From Acidobacteriota bacterium (GTDB lineage: Bacteria; Acidobacteriota; Vicinamibacteria; Vicinamibacterales; JAFNAJ01): a stretch of DNA of 54,934 bases. Made by a program: the position numbers and the translations under genes. This document shows, in pieces, positions 16,173 to 25,571 of the stretch (positions within the stretch are counted from its first letter, which is position 1; each line of letters begins with the position of its first letter). The stretch covers positions 1-54,934 of the forward strand of contig JAHDVP010000037.1 of NCBI GenBank assembly GCA_023384575.1, read 5' to 3'. The notes under the pieces were generated by a model that saw nothing but the letters and a program-made list of their open reading frames with translations, searched no databases and was not told the origin of the DNA.

Positions 16173-17911
16173 CGACCCGAGGCTTCGTGACGCTGCTCGT
16201 CGCGGCCGCCGCGCTCGCCGCCGCCCTTCGCCTGGCGTTTCCGCTCGCCGATCCACCGTGGGGCCCGACGGTGGGCATCGTCTGGCACGACGAAGGGGCC
16301 TGGGTGCACAACGCGCGCAACCGGGCGCTGTTTGGCGAGTGGCGGCTCGACGACTGGAACCCGATGTACATCGCGCCGGTCTTCTCCGGCCTCGAGTACC
16401 TGTCGTTCTCACTCTTCGGCGTGGGCCTCGCCCAGGCGCGCCTGGTGTCGATGCTGGCCGGCATCCTGTCGGTGGTGCTGCTCGCGCTGGCGGTGACACG
16501 CCTGGCCGGGCGCCGGGCGGGGCTCGTCGCGGCGGCCCTGCTCGCAACCAACCACCTCGCGGTCATGTACAGCCGCGCCGCGCTGATGGAAGCCACCATG
16601 GTCGCGTTCCTGGTGGCCGCCTGGTACTGCGCGGTGCGGGCCGAGCGCCAGGCGTGGTGGGCCCTCGGCGCCAGCCTGTGTGCACTGCTGGCGTACTTCA
16701 CGAAAGCCTCGGCCGTCTTCTTCGGTCTCGGCCTCGGCCTGCTGGCCGTGCTGGCGCTCGTCGAGTGCTGGCGGCGCGACCGCCGGATCGTCGGGTGGGG
16801 CCGGACCCACGAGGGCCGCGTGGCGCTGTGGACCCTGGCTGGTCTCGCTGCCGGCGCGGCGATCGCCCTCCTGGCGTTCGTCGTCCCGAACTGGAGCGAG
16901 TACTGGTTCTACAACTGGCAGATGTCGGTGACACGCAAGCCCTCGTACACGTTGAGGGCGCTGGCCGACCGGGTGTCGTGGTTCCCCATCGTGCACGACA
17001 TCTTCACCCGGATGTGGCTCATCACGACGGTGGGCATCGTCTGGGCGGCGGGCGCGGCCTGGCGGTGGCGCGAGCGGACCTTCGGCGAGCGTGTGCTGAT
17101 TGCCTGGCTGGCGCTCGGCACGTTGGAGCTCGTCGCGCGCGACACCGGGAACGAGCGGTACTTCGTGTACCTGGTCCCCGCGCTCGTGGCCGCGGCCGCC
17201 CTCGCCCTCGGCCGCGACGGCCGGCTGCTGCCGGTCGCCGCCCGCGACGTCCCGCGGTCGCGCGCGCTGCTCGCGCTGCCTGTCGTCCTGGCGATGGCCT
17301 ACCTCGTCACGGGGTCGGTGGTGCGGCTGGCCTTTCTCTACGAGGTGCGTCCAGGTGTGCGATGGGCGGCCGGGGCGGCCGTCCTGCTGACCGTGCTCGT
17401 CTACACCCGCTGGCAGACGGTGGTGCGGTGGCTGTCGGACGACCCGGTGGGGCCCCGGGCAGCGACACTGCTCGTGGCGCTCGTGCTCGCGGGCGACCTC
17501 GCCCAGTACGGGCAGTGGGCCGCCTCGCGGACGTACTGGAACTACGGCGCGATGCGCCTCGTCGCGGACCGGCTGCCCCCGGACACCCTCGTGCACGGCA
17601 AGCTCGCCAACGGCCTCTCGCTCGAGAGCCGGATTCGTCCGGTGTTCGTCGGCCAGGAGTTCGGCAACTACGACGACCGGCTTCACCGTGACGACATCCG
17701 CTACGTGTTGACCTATGTGCGGCCACGCGTGGGGTACGAGGGCCGGGTCATCACCGAGGTGCTCGACGCCTACCCCCGGCACAGGGTACTCTGGACCGTT
17801 CCCGTGGCCGAATCGGCCTGGGGACGCGACCTCGCGGCCCTCATCGAGAAGACCCCCGCGGACACGACGGGCCGAGCAGCCACGGACGGACGGGATCGTG
17901 CGGACCATTGA
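16169..17911 (+). CDS. GT39-like polytopic glycosyltransferase
   Basis: 580 residues. The N-terminal membrane segment 'GFVTLLVAAAALAAALRLAF' is followed by 'GIVWHDEGAWVHNARN', whose Asp-Glu pair matches the catalytic acidic motif of PMT-like enzymes. Roughly 11 more spans and a soluble tail follow. It starts with GTG and overlaps the upstream stop by four bases (GTGA), so it is translated with the preceding paralogue. Two such genes in tandem suggest addition of two different sugars or to two acceptors. Confidence 0.82.
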   Translation: MTTRGFVTLLVAAAALAAALRLAFPLADPPWGPTVGIVWHDEGAWVHNARNRALFGEWRLDDWNPMYIAPVFSGLEYLSFSLFGVGLAQARLVSMLAGILSVVLLALAVTRLAGRRAGLVAAALLATNHLAVMYSRAALMEATMVAFLVAAWYCAVRAERQAWWALGASLCALLAYFTKASAVFFGLGLGLLAVLALVECWRRDRRIVGWGRTHEGRVALWTLAGLAAGAAIALLAFVVPNWSEYWFYNWQMSVTRKPSYTLRALADRVSWFPIVHDIFTRMWLITTVGIVWAAGAAWRWRERTFGERVLIAWLALGTLELVARDTGNERYFVYLVPALVAAAALALGRDGRLLPVAARDVPRSRALLALPVVLAMAYLVTGSVVRLAFLYEVRPGVRWAAGAAVLLTVLVYTRWQTVVRWLSDDPVGPRAATLLVALVLAGDLAQYGQWAASRTYWNYGAMRLVADRLPPDTLVHGKLANGLSLESRIRPVFVGQEFGNYDDRLHRDDIRYVLTYVRPRVGYEGRVITEVLDAYPRHRVLWTVPVAESAWGRDLAALIEKTPADTTGRAATDGRDRADH

Positions 17912-18731
17912 CGAACAGGCCATCAAGGCGCACGCCGATCGACGATTCCGTTCGGAGTACGACTACGCGCTCTTCGAGTACTACCGCAGCGCCAAGGTGT
18001 TCGCGTTCCTCGACCGGGCCGGTGTGCGGGTCGAGGGACGGGTGCTCGACGCGGGCTGCGGTGGCGGCGGGATGCCGCTCTCGCTCGCCGACGAAGCGAC
18101 GCTCGTCGTCGGCATCGATCTCGTCGACCGGTTCGCCGACGCCGGGACGCGCCTCGCGGACGAACTCGGCCGGCCGAATCTGACGTTTGCGCAAGCCGAC
18201 GGCCAGGCACTGCCGTTTGTCGACGAGTCGTTCGACGCCGTGCTCTCGCACGCGGTGATCGAGCACGTCGCCGACGCGCCGCGGTACCTGCGAGAGTGCC
18301 GGCGGGTGCTGAAGCCTGGGGGCTGGATGTACCTGTCGACGGCCCCCTATCTCTCGTTCGCGGGCGCGCACCTTCCCCGCCTGAAGGTGCCGGTGCCGCT
18401 GCACCTGCTGCTCGGCCGGCGCGTGGCCTTCCCGACGTTCGTGTGGCTGGCCCGGCACGCGCCGTGGGCGTTGCGCGAGCCCGCCGACGAGAATTCGTTC
18501 ATCAAGCTGGCGAGACAGGATCGGGTGAAGCACGACGACCTGCTCGAGCTCGTGCGCGTCGGCCGGCTCCGGCGCCAGATCGCCGAGGCGGGCTTCGGCG
18601 TCGCGCTCGAGCACCTGCACGTCACGAGCACGTTCCGGCGTCTGCCCGGTCCGCTGCCGCGGTGGCTGCGCGAGAGCCCGCTGACGCAGGACATCGTCAT
18701 CGGTAACATGGAGTACGTCCTCACGCGGTGA
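17898..18731 (+). CDS. Class I SAM-dependent methyltransferase
   Basis: 277 residues. Motif I 'VLDAGCGGGGMPL' (49-61), 'VVGIDLVDRF', 'AQADGQALPFVDESFDAVLS' and 'CRRVLKPGGWMYLSTAP' are those of Methyltransf_11. The C-terminal half has 'LLLGRRVAFPTFVWL', common in methyltransferases of exopolysaccharide and O-antigen clusters. Start GTG 17898 is inside the end of the glycosyltransferase gene (14-base overlap). The frame stays open upstream, but that part only shadows the previous gene. Likely decorates a sugar; the position is unknown. Confidence 0.85.
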   Translation: MRTIDEQAIKAHADRRFRSEYDYALFEYYRSAKVFAFLDRAGVRVEGRVLDAGCGGGGMPLSLADEATLVVGIDLVDRFADAGTRLADELGRPNLTFAQADGQALPFVDESFDAVLSHAVIEHVADAPRYLRECRRVLKPGGWMYLSTAPYLSFAGAHLPRLKVPVPLHLLLGRRVAFPTFVWLARHAPWALREPADENSFIKLARQDRVKHDDLLELVRVGRLRRQIAEAGFGVALEHLHVTSTFRRLPGPLPRWLRESPLTQDIVIGNMEYVLTR

Positions 18732-18741
18732 TCCAGTCGCC

Positions 18742-19785
18742 ATGCCCGTCATCGATCGACTCCTGCCCGGCGATCGCGCAGCCGTCATCACGCTGTACCG
18801 GCGCGTGTTCGGCGGCGACCTGGCCGACGCCAACGACCTGCGCTGGGACTGGCAGTACGCCCGCAACCCCAACAACCCTTCGCAGGGGCCGCAGATCTGG
18901 GTGGCCCGCGAGGGCCCGGCCATCGTCGGCCAGTACGCGACGATGCCCGTGCGGCTGTGGGTGCGCAACCAGGAGGTGGACGCGTCGTGGGGCATGGACG
19001 TGATGGTGGCACCGGAGCGGCAGCGGCAGGGTCTCGGCGAGCTGCTGTTCCACACGTGGGACGCGCACGTGGGAGCCTCGCTCGGCCTCGGGCTGTCCGA
19101 CTCGTCCTCGCGTCTGTTTCGGAAGCTCCGCTGGCCAACACCCGGGCCCGTGCCGTGCCTGGTGAAGCCGTTGTCGCGCCGGGCCTTCCGCCGGGCGAAC
19201 TGGCCGACGGCGGTCAACCGCCTCGTGTCGGCCGCCACACTGCCCGTCGTGAAGTTCGTCTCGCGCGTCCGCCCGCTCCGCGTCGAGGTCGCCGTGACGC
19301 GGGAGTTCGGCGACGGCTTCACGCGCCTGTGGGACCGCGTGGCCCCGAAGTTCGACTTCGCCGTGAAGCGCGATGCGCCCTACCTGCACTGGAAGTACCT
19401 GTTGCCCCCGCACGTCCGGTATCTCGTGGCCGTGGCAGGCGGGCCGGACGACCCGCGCGGCTACGTCGTCTACCGGCACGTCGTCGAACCGCGCGGGCGC
19501 GTCACGCTGCTCGTCGACTTCCTGTGCGACCCCGACGACGAAGCCACGTTCGTGACGCTGCTCGGCTGGGTCGACCGCGAGGCGCGGTCGAACGACTCCG
19601 ACAAGATCCGTGGCTTCGCCATGCACGCCGGGTTCCGCCACCTGCTGAAGCGCTCCGGGTATTTCGAGGTGAAGTCGACGATGGAGTTCGTCGCGAAGAT
19701 CAACGCCGCGACCGTGCCCGAGGCGTTCTATCGCAAGACCGACCGTTGGCACGTGACGCTCGGCGACTCCGACCAGGACCGTTGA
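18742..19785 (+). CDS. GNAT-family N-acyltransferase
   Basis: 347 residues. The acetyl-CoA binding region 'WGMDVMVAPERQRQGLGELL' carries the R/Q-x-x-G-x-G/A pyrophosphate loop of GNAT proteins. The N-terminal part starts 'IDRLLPGDRAAVITLYRRVFGG', and a second half (residues 170-340) resembles a degenerate GNAT fold with 'FDFAVKRDAPYLHWKYL'. Such two-lobed GNAT proteins are frequent in exopolysaccharide loci. It probably acetylates an amino sugar or an aminoacyl group, but the substrate cannot be seen. The gene is tightly packed with the genes before and after it. Confidence 0.78.
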   Translation: MPVIDRLLPGDRAAVITLYRRVFGGDLADANDLRWDWQYARNPNNPSQGPQIWVAREGPAIVGQYATMPVRLWVRNQEVDASWGMDVMVAPERQRQGLGELLFHTWDAHVGASLGLGLSDSSSRLFRKLRWPTPGPVPCLVKPLSRRAFRRANWPTAVNRLVSAATLPVVKFVSRVRPLRVEVAVTREFGDGFTRLWDRVAPKFDFAVKRDAPYLHWKYLLPPHVRYLVAVAGGPDDPRGYVVYRHVVEPRGRVTLLVDFLCDPDDEATFVTLLGWVDREARSNDSDKIRGFAMHAGFRHLLKRSGYFEVKSTMEFVAKINAATVPEAFYRKTDRWHVTLGDSDQDR

Positions 19786-19787
19786 CG

Positions 19788-20786
19788 GTGACCTCGCTGC
19801 TCGTCGGCATCGACACCGAGAGCGACAACCAGTGGGACGCGGCGGCGCGAGCCCGCCCGACGTTCGAGAACCTGTACGCGCTGCCGTCGTTGCACGCCCT
19901 GTTCCGCCGGCACGGCGTGCGGCCGACCTACGTCATCACCTATCCGGTGGCCCGCGACCCGCGGTCGGCAGACGTCCTGCGTGCGCTCGGCGAGAGCGGG
20001 ACCTGCGAGATCGGCGCGCACCACCATGCGTGGGAAACGCCGCCGTTCACGCCGGAGGACGTGGCGCGGCACACCTATGCGAGCTGGCTGCCCGTCGACC
20101 GTTTCGAGGCGCAGCTCGCCTCGCTCACCGACGCCATCGAGCAGGCGGTGGGCGAGCGTCCGGTCTCGTACCGCTCGGGCCGCTTCGGGTTCGCGACAGC
20201 ACACACGCCCGGCCTCGAGCGGCTGGGGTACGTGGTCGATTCGAGCGTGCAGCCACTCTTCTACGAAGCGCACAAGGGCGGACCCGACTTCGCCGACGCC
20301 CCCCTGCGCCCCTACTTTCTGTCGTACGAGAGCGCCACGACACCCGGGACGAGCCAGGTGCTCGAGCTGCCCGTCTCGTCGACGCTCGACCGCCGCTGGC
20401 CGCGCGCGCTGCAGGTCGCGTGGGCCCGGGCTCCGAAGCCCTACACGACCAAACGCGTGCTGCGCAAGCTCGGCATCGTCCGGCCACTCTGGCTGAGGCC
20501 GTCGTACTCGTCGCTCGACGACATGATGCGGCTCGCCCGCCGACTGGTCGAGCAGGGCGAACCGCTGCTCAACCTGTTGTTCCACTCGAGCGAAGCAATC
20601 GTCGGCGGCAGTCCCTACAACCGCACCGCGGCCGAGCTCGACGCCTTTCTCGACCGGCTCGACCGGTTCCTCGCGTGTGCCGTCGGCGAGCTCGGCGCGA
20701 CGCCCCTGACGTTTCGTGAGTTCCGCCACCGGTTCTGCGGCCTCTCCGGCGTCGCGCCCCCGGCGACGGCGGGGACGTCGGCCTGA
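19788..20786 (+). CDS. Polysaccharide deacetylase-like protein (NodB-fold)
   Basis: 332 residues. 'LLVGIDTESDNQW' supplies the first acidic metal or base motif, 'CEIGAHHHAWETPPF' supplies the His pair of motif 2, 'SYRSGRFGF' matches the R-x-P/G motif 3 region, and 'LLNLLFHSSEAI' near the end gives a late His. It is the WalW-like branch found in glycan clusters, and lacks a signal peptide, so it probably acts in the cytoplasm. GTG 19788 starts two bases after the GNAT stop. A TTG at 19782 would overlap that stop and is the alternative. Confidence 0.8.
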   Translation: MTSLLVGIDTESDNQWDAAARARPTFENLYALPSLHALFRRHGVRPTYVITYPVARDPRSADVLRALGESGTCEIGAHHHAWETPPFTPEDVARHTYASWLPVDRFEAQLASLTDAIEQAVGERPVSYRSGRFGFATAHTPGLERLGYVVDSSVQPLFYEAHKGGPDFADAPLRPYFLSYESATTPGTSQVLELPVSSTLDRRWPRALQVAWARAPKPYTTKRVLRKLGIVRPLWLRPSYSSLDDMMRLARRLVEQGEPLLNLLFHSSEAIVGGSPYNRTAAELDAFLDRLDRFLACAVGELGATPLTFREFRHRFCGLSGVAPPATAGTSA

Positions 20787-20797
20787 CGCGGACGCAC

Positions 20798-21946
20798 ATG
20801 CGCGTCTGCCACATCACCCCGCACCTGCCGCCCGACCAGGCCGCCAACGCCCTGCTGCCCGCACACCTCGGCGGCTGGGCGCGCGAGGCCGGCGACCTCG
20901 CCACCTACGTCGCGCACCCGCCCCGTGCCGGGCGGGCCGACCCGCTGCCCGGCGAGGTCGTGTGGGTGGCCGGCCGCGCCCCCTCCGGCCGGCCCGGTTG
21001 GTTCCGGACGCTCGCCTCGCTCGTCGAGGCCGCACGGATGGCCCGCCTGGCCCGACCGCTCGTTGGAAGTGCCGACATCGTACACGTCCACAGCAACGGG
21101 CTGCTGGCCGAGGTGGGCGGCCTGCTGGCCCGACGGCTCGGCAAGCCCACGGTGCTGACCCTGTACGGGACCGAGATCTGGCACTATCGCCGGCGCCGAG
21201 GCCTCGACCTGTTCACGCGGCTGTACCGCCGGGCGAGCCACGTGACCTTCTACAGCCAGGGCCTGCTCGATCGCGCGCGGGAGATTGGGCTCGATCGCGC
21301 CGGGCTCTCGGTCGTGTACCCGCCGGTCGCGGACGCCTTCCGGCCGCGCGGCGCGGAGGCCCGACGGGTCCTGCGCGTCGAACGAGGGCTGCCGGCAGGC
21401 CCGCTGCTCGTCAACGTCAAGCGGGTGCATCCCCTGGCGGGGCAGCGCACGCTCATCGAGGCCATGCCGCAGGTGATGGCGCGGCATCCCGACGTCCACT
21501 TGCGCATCTGCGGCACGGGGCCGCTCGTCGACGACCTGCGCGGGCTGGCGGCGCAGCTGGGAGCTGGCTCGCACGTGACGTTCGCGGGGCTCGTCGACAA
21601 CCTCGACGTCGCGCGAGACGTCGCGGCGGCCGACGTGTTCGTGCTGCCGTCGTTGCTCGAAGCGATGCCCACCGTCGCGGTCGAGGCCCTCGCGGCCGGC
21701 ACGCCCGTCGTCAGCGCGGACCACCCCGGCGGCCTCGAACTGCACGGACTCTTCGGCGCCGACGTGACGCTCGTGCCACGGGAACGTCCCGATCGGCTGG
21801 CCGACGCGCTCATCATGGCGCTCGATGCGCCACGCCGCACCTCGGAGGCGACCCGCGATACCGTGGAACGGCTGTTCCGCCCGGCGGTCGTCTGGTCGCG
21901 ATTCCGCGCCATCTACGAAGAGGTCCTGAACCGCAGGACGCCGTGA
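20798..21946 (+). CDS. Glycosyltransferase family 4 (GT-B)
   Basis: 382 residues with the two Rossmann lobes of GT4. The N-lobe starts 'MRVCHITPHLPPDQAANAL' and has 'DIVHVHSNGLLAEVGGLLA' and 'PTVLTLYGTEIWHY'. The C-lobe has 'LLVNVKRVHPLAGQRTLIEA', 'HLRICGTGPLVDDL' and the E-x7-E donor site 'VLPSLLEAMPTVAVEALAAGTPVV'. It should add a sugar from a nucleotide donor to a lipid-linked acceptor on the cytoplasmic face. It closes the glycan operon: yqeY follows 14 bases later but is a housekeeping gene. Confidence 0.9.
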   Translation: MRVCHITPHLPPDQAANALLPAHLGGWAREAGDLATYVAHPPRAGRADPLPGEVVWVAGRAPSGRPGWFRTLASLVEAARMARLARPLVGSADIVHVHSNGLLAEVGGLLARRLGKPTVLTLYGTEIWHYRRRRGLDLFTRLYRRASHVTFYSQGLLDRAREIGLDRAGLSVVYPPVADAFRPRGAEARRVLRVERGLPAGPLLVNVKRVHPLAGQRTLIEAMPQVMARHPDVHLRICGTGPLVDDLRGLAAQLGAGSHVTFAGLVDNLDVARDVAAADVFVLPSLLEAMPTVAVEALAAGTPVVSADHPGGLELHGLFGADVTLVPRERPDRLADALIMALDAPRRTSEATRDTVERLFRPAVVWSRFRAIYEEVLNRRTP

Positions 21947-21960
21947 ACCAAGGAGCCACC

Positions 21961-22410
21961 ATGTCCCTGCTCGACACCGTGACCCGTGACATCACCGACG
22001 CCATGCGGGCGAAGGACCCGATCCGTCTCGGTGCGCTGCGATTGCTCAAGGCCGCGCTCGTCAACCGGGAGGTCGAGCGGGGCCGGCCGCTCGACGAGGC
22101 CGAGTCGCTGAAGGTCGTGGCGAGCCTCGTCAAGCAACGCCGCGACTCCATCGAGCAGTTCGACGCCGCCGGGCGCACCGATCTCGTCGAGAAGGAACGC
22201 GCGGAGCTGCGGGTCATCGAGCGGTACCAACCGCCGTCGGCGACCCCCGACGAGATCGCCCGCCTCGTGGACGAGGCGGCGGTCGAGCTCGGCGCGGCTT
22301 CGCCGAAGGACATGGGGCGCGTGATGAAGGCCGTGATGGAGCGTCTGGCCGGACAGACGGCCGACGGCCGTCTCGTGAGTGAGCTCGTGAAGAAGCGACT
22401 CAGCGGATGA
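21961..22410 (+). CDS. yqeY: GatB/YqeY domain protein
   Basis: 149 residues matching YqeY end to end: 'ITDAMRAKDPIRLGALRLLKAALVNREVERGR', 'KQRRDSIEQFDAAGRTDLVEKERAELRVIERY', 'MGRVMKAVMERLAGQTADGRLVSELVKKRL' (cited in part). The domain equals the tRNA-binding tail of the amidotransferase GatB; the exact role of the free protein is unsettled. The ATG at 21961 is preceded by an AAGGAG-like site. A strong hairpin terminator follows at 22491. Confidence 0.93.
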   Translation: MSLLDTVTRDITDAMRAKDPIRLGALRLLKAALVNREVERGRPLDEAESLKVVASLVKQRRDSIEQFDAAGRTDLVEKERAELRVIERYQPPSATPDEIARLVDEAAVELGAASPKDMGRVMKAVMERLAGQTADGRLVSELVKKRLSG

Positions 22411-22490
22411 GCTGCAGCAAACCTTTTGCGGAGCCGATACGTCTATAGAGAAAGCAGGCTAGACAAAGAGCCTCTCATCCATCCTCCTTC

Positions 22491-22523
22491 GAGGCCGCGT
22501 TGCCAGACGCGGCCTCCCTTTTG
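22491..22523 (+). terminator. Rho-independent terminator after yqeY
   Basis: A perfect 10-base-pair stem (GAGGCCGCGT / ACGCGGCCTC) with a six-base loop TGCCAG is followed by CC and four T. It separates the glycan/yqeY transcript from murJ. Confidence 0.85.
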
Positions 22524-22604
22524 TACGCCTCGAAAGCACGGGCGTTTCGTCGCGGCAACGCCGCCCAGGCTCTGCCGCCGCCGGGCGGCCGTCGCCCCGT
22601 GTGC

Positions 22605-22610
22605 TACGCT
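22605..22610 (+). promoter_or_regulatory. -10 box immediately before murJ
   Basis: TACGCT sits 8 bases before the ATG at 22619, just after a terminator, so transcription of murJ would begin at or within a base or two of its start codon. Confidence 0.45.
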
Positions 22611-22618
22611 GACTTCCC

Positions 22619-24280
22619 ATGACCGTGCCGTCGGAGCCGCTGGCCGGGGGCGCTCGCGAGGCCCCGGGCGGAGACGTCGACCGGCCCGCCGCAGGGTCGG
22701 GCCGACTCGCACGGTCGGCCGGGCTCATCGGCATCGCCACCATGGCGAGTCGCGTCCTCGGCCTGGCACGCGACGCCCTCTTCGCCACGCTCTTCGGCGC
22801 CGGCGACCACATGGACGCGTTCAAGGTCGCCTTCCGAATCCCCAACCTGGTGCGCGACCTCTTCGCCGAAGGCGCGATGAGCGCCGCGTTCGTGCCCACG
22901 TTCACGCGACGGCTGACCCAGCAGGGCCGGGCCGAGGCCTGGCGCCTCGGCAACCTCGTCGTCAGCATGCTCGTCGTGGTCACGGCCATTGTCGGACTGC
23001 TCGGCGTGGTGTTCGCCGAGCCGCTCACGCGCCTCTTCGCGTCGAGTTATGCCGACGTTCCCGGCAAGCTCGAGCTGACCGTGGCCCTGACCCGCGTCAT
23101 GTTCCCCTTCCTCACGCTGGTCGCCATCGCGGTCGCCTTCATGGGGATGCTGAACTCGCTCCGCCACTTCTTCGTCCCGGCGTTGTCGCCCGCGATGTTC
23201 AACGTGGGCGCCATCTTCTCCGCCCTCGCCGTCGTGCCGCTCATGCCGCTCGTCGGATGGCCCCCGATGATGGGCCTGGCCATCGGCACGCTGCTCGGCG
23301 GCCTCCTGCAGATCGTCGTCCAGTGGCCGACACTGCGGGGCGAGGGCTTCCGGTTTCGCTTCGCGTTCGCGCCCCGGGATCCCGGGCTGCGCGAAGTGCT
23401 CGTGCTGATGGTGCCCGGCACGGTCGGGCTCGCGGCCGTGCAGGTGAACGTCTTCGTCAACACCGTGCTGGCCACCGGCGAGGGCACCGGGGCGGTGTCG
23501 TGGCTCGACTTCGCGTTCCGGCTGATGTACCTCCCGATCGGCCTCTTCGGCGTCTCGATCGCGACGGCGGCCGTGCCGACGATCTCGTCGTACGCGGCCC
23601 GGGCCGACCTGGCAGGCATGCGCGCGACGGTGTCGAGCGGTCTGCGCATGATGCTCATGCTGAACGTGCCGGCCACCGTCGGCCTGATCGCGCTCGCCAC
23701 GCCGATTGTCGCGTTGATCTACGAACGCGGGCGGTTCACCCCAGAGGACACCGCCGCGACGGCCGCCGCGCTGATGTTCTACGCGCCCGGCCTGGTCGGC
23801 TACTCCGCGGTGAAGATCGCCTCGCCGACCTTCTACGCGCTGCGCGACAGCCGGACGCCGGTGGCCGTCAGCGTGCTCTCGATGGTGGCCAATATCGTGC
23901 TGAACCTCGCGCTCGTCCGCGTGCTCGGCTACCGAGGCCTCGCGCTCGGCACGGCGCTCTCGGCCATCCTGAACGCCGGCGTGCTGCTGTGGCTGCTCGG
24001 CCGGCGGATCGACGGGCTCGACGGGCGTCGCGTGCTCGTCGCGCTGGTCAAGATCTCGTTTGCGTCCGCGGTGATGGCGGCGGCCGCGGTGGCCGCCTTG
24101 CACGGCGTGCGCCACGTCGCCGGCGACGCCGGGTTCGTGGCCCGCGCGCTGCAGGTCGGCGGGGCCATCGGCACCGGCCTCGTCGTGCTCGCGTCAATGG
24201 CGCGCCTGCTCAGGATCGCCGAGTTCGAAGAGGCCGTCGGCCGCGTGGCGGGGCGATTCGCCCACTTGCGACGCCCGTGA
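22619..24280 (+). CDS. murJ: Lipid II flippase MurJ
   Basis: 553 residues with 14 predicted spans. After a 30-residue hydrophilic extension comes the MurJ signature 'LIGIATMASRVLGLARDALFATLFGAG' region (residues 37-63) and 'DAFKVAFRIPNLVRDLFAEGAMSAAFVPTF', the N-terminal lobe with the essential Arg residues that contact lipid II. It flips undecaprenyl-PP-MurNAc-pentapeptide-GlcNAc for peptidoglycan synthesis. A -10 box lies right before the ATG. The stop overlaps the next ATG by one base. Confidence 0.94.
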   Translation: MTVPSEPLAGGAREAPGGDVDRPAAGSGRLARSAGLIGIATMASRVLGLARDALFATLFGAGDHMDAFKVAFRIPNLVRDLFAEGAMSAAFVPTFTRRLTQQGRAEAWRLGNLVVSMLVVVTAIVGLLGVVFAEPLTRLFASSYADVPGKLELTVALTRVMFPFLTLVAIAVAFMGMLNSLRHFFVPALSPAMFNVGAIFSALAVVPLMPLVGWPPMMGLAIGTLLGGLLQIVVQWPTLRGEGFRFRFAFAPRDPGLREVLVLMVPGTVGLAAVQVNVFVNTVLATGEGTGAVSWLDFAFRLMYLPIGLFGVSIATAAVPTISSYAARADLAGMRATVSSGLRMMLMLNVPATVGLIALATPIVALIYERGRFTPEDTAATAAALMFYAPGLVGYSAVKIASPTFYALRDSRTPVAVSVLSMVANIVLNLALVRVLGYRGLALGTALSAILNAGVLLWLLGRRIDGLDGRRVLVALVKISFASAVMAAAAVAALHGVRHVAGDAGFVARALQVGGAIGTGLVVLASMARLLRIAEFEEAVGRVAGRFAHLRRP

Positions 24281-25494
24281 TGCACACGCCCGCCGATCCG
24301 ACGACCGGCGCCGCCGAGGCGCCACACGTGGCGACGCCCTCGAAGCCCGTCCTCGGGCTCCATCCGGTCATCCCGCTCGTGACGACCGCGCACTTCGCGG
24401 TCGACAGCTACACCAACATCTACGCACCGCTGCTGCCCGTCCTCATCCCGCACCTCGGGATGACGCTTGCGACCGCCGGCGTGCTGGCCATGGTCTTCCA
24501 GCTCGCGTCGTCGGTCGCGCAGCTCGGCTTCGGCGCCATGGCCGATCGCTCGAGCCCGCGGCTGCTCGTGCTCGGCGGCCCGGCCGTCGCCGCGGCGTTT
24601 CTCAGCCTGATCGGACTCGCGCCGTCGGTGTGGGCGCTCGCGGCGATGCTGGTGCTCGGAGGGCTGGGGTCGGCGGCGTTCCACCCGCCGGCGGCGATGC
24701 TCGCGCACCGGTTCGGCGGGCGCCGGCGGGGCCTGGCCATGTCGGTCTACATCACCGGCGGGACGCTCGGGTTCGCCGGTGGCCCGCTCGTCGCCACGCA
24801 GGTCGTCGAGCGATTCGGCCTCGACGCGACACCGTGGATGGCCGTGCCCGGTCTCGTGCTCGTCGCGCTGCTCGTGCGGCGCGTGCCCGCGATTCCTCCA
24901 CCGCCGAGAGGCGCGACATCGGGCTGGCGGCCGCTCAGGCCGTATGCCCGGCCGCTCGGTCTGCTGTGGGCCATCGTCGTGCTGCGCACGATCACGTCGA
25001 GCGCGTTCGTCCTCTTCGCGCCGGTGCTGCTGACAGGACGAGGGATGTCGGTCGCCCAGGCGGGCATCGCCGTGGCCTGCTACCTGTTCGCCAGCGGGGT
25101 TGGAGGGTTCCTTGGCGGTCCGGCGGCCGATCGGTTCGGTGCCCGCCGGGTGATCCTGTGGTCGCTGCTGGTGTCGGCGCCGCTGCTCGTCGCGGCGCCG
25201 CTGGCCGAGGGGGGGTGGTTTCTCGTGCTGGCGACGGCCGGCGGTTTCTGCCTGCAGTCGACCCTGCCCGTGAACGTCACCTTCGGGCAGGCCATTGCCC
25301 CGGTGAGCGCGGGCATGGTCTCGTCGCTGATGATGGGCGTCGCCTGGGGTACCGGCAGCATGGCCGTTCCGCTCGTCGGGGCCGCCGGCGACGCCTTTGG
25401 CGTCGCGCCGGTGCTGTCGGCAGTCGGCCTCCTCCCGCTCGTCGGCGCGCTGCTCGCCCGGCCACTGCCAACGAGCGGGCTGGCCGACAGCTGA
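24280..25494 (+). CDS. MFS transporter (fosmidomycin-resistance-like)
   Basis: 404 residues with 12 spans. 'HPVIPLVTTAHFAVDSYTNIYAPLLPVL' and 'GMTLATAGVLAMVFQLASS' match the Fsr group of the major facilitator superfamily, with the loop motif 'GAMADRSSPRLL' between spans 2 and 3 and 'HPPAAMLAHRFGGRRRGLAMS'. Family members export small drugs or metabolites with proton exchange; the substrate here is unknown. It starts one base inside the murJ stop, so translation is coupled. Confidence 0.85.
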   Translation: MHTPADPTTGAAEAPHVATPSKPVLGLHPVIPLVTTAHFAVDSYTNIYAPLLPVLIPHLGMTLATAGVLAMVFQLASSVAQLGFGAMADRSSPRLLVLGGPAVAAAFLSLIGLAPSVWALAAMLVLGGLGSAAFHPPAAMLAHRFGGRRRGLAMSVYITGGTLGFAGGPLVATQVVERFGLDATPWMAVPGLVLVALLVRRVPAIPPPPRGATSGWRPLRPYARPLGLLWAIVVLRTITSSAFVLFAPVLLTGRGMSVAQAGIAVACYLFASGVGGFLGGPAADRFGARRVILWSLLVSAPLLVAAPLAEGGWFLVLATAGGFCLQSTLPVNVTFGQAIAPVSAGMVSSLMMGVAWGTGSMAVPLVGAAGDAFGVAPVLSAVGLLPLVGALLARPLPTSGLADS

Positions 25495-25559
25495 ACGGGG
25501 AGGGGCCCTGGGGTTCGGGCACCGACGAGGGCCGTGCGGCCGGCCAGATCGCGCTGTGG

Positions 25560-25565
25560 TACGAT
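25560..25565 (+). promoter_or_regulatory. -10 box before the rhomboid gene
   Basis: TACGAT ends 6 bases before the GTG at 25572. This spacing puts the transcript start on the GTG and supports choosing it over ATG 25602. Confidence 0.4.
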
Positions 25566-25571
25566 CCCCGC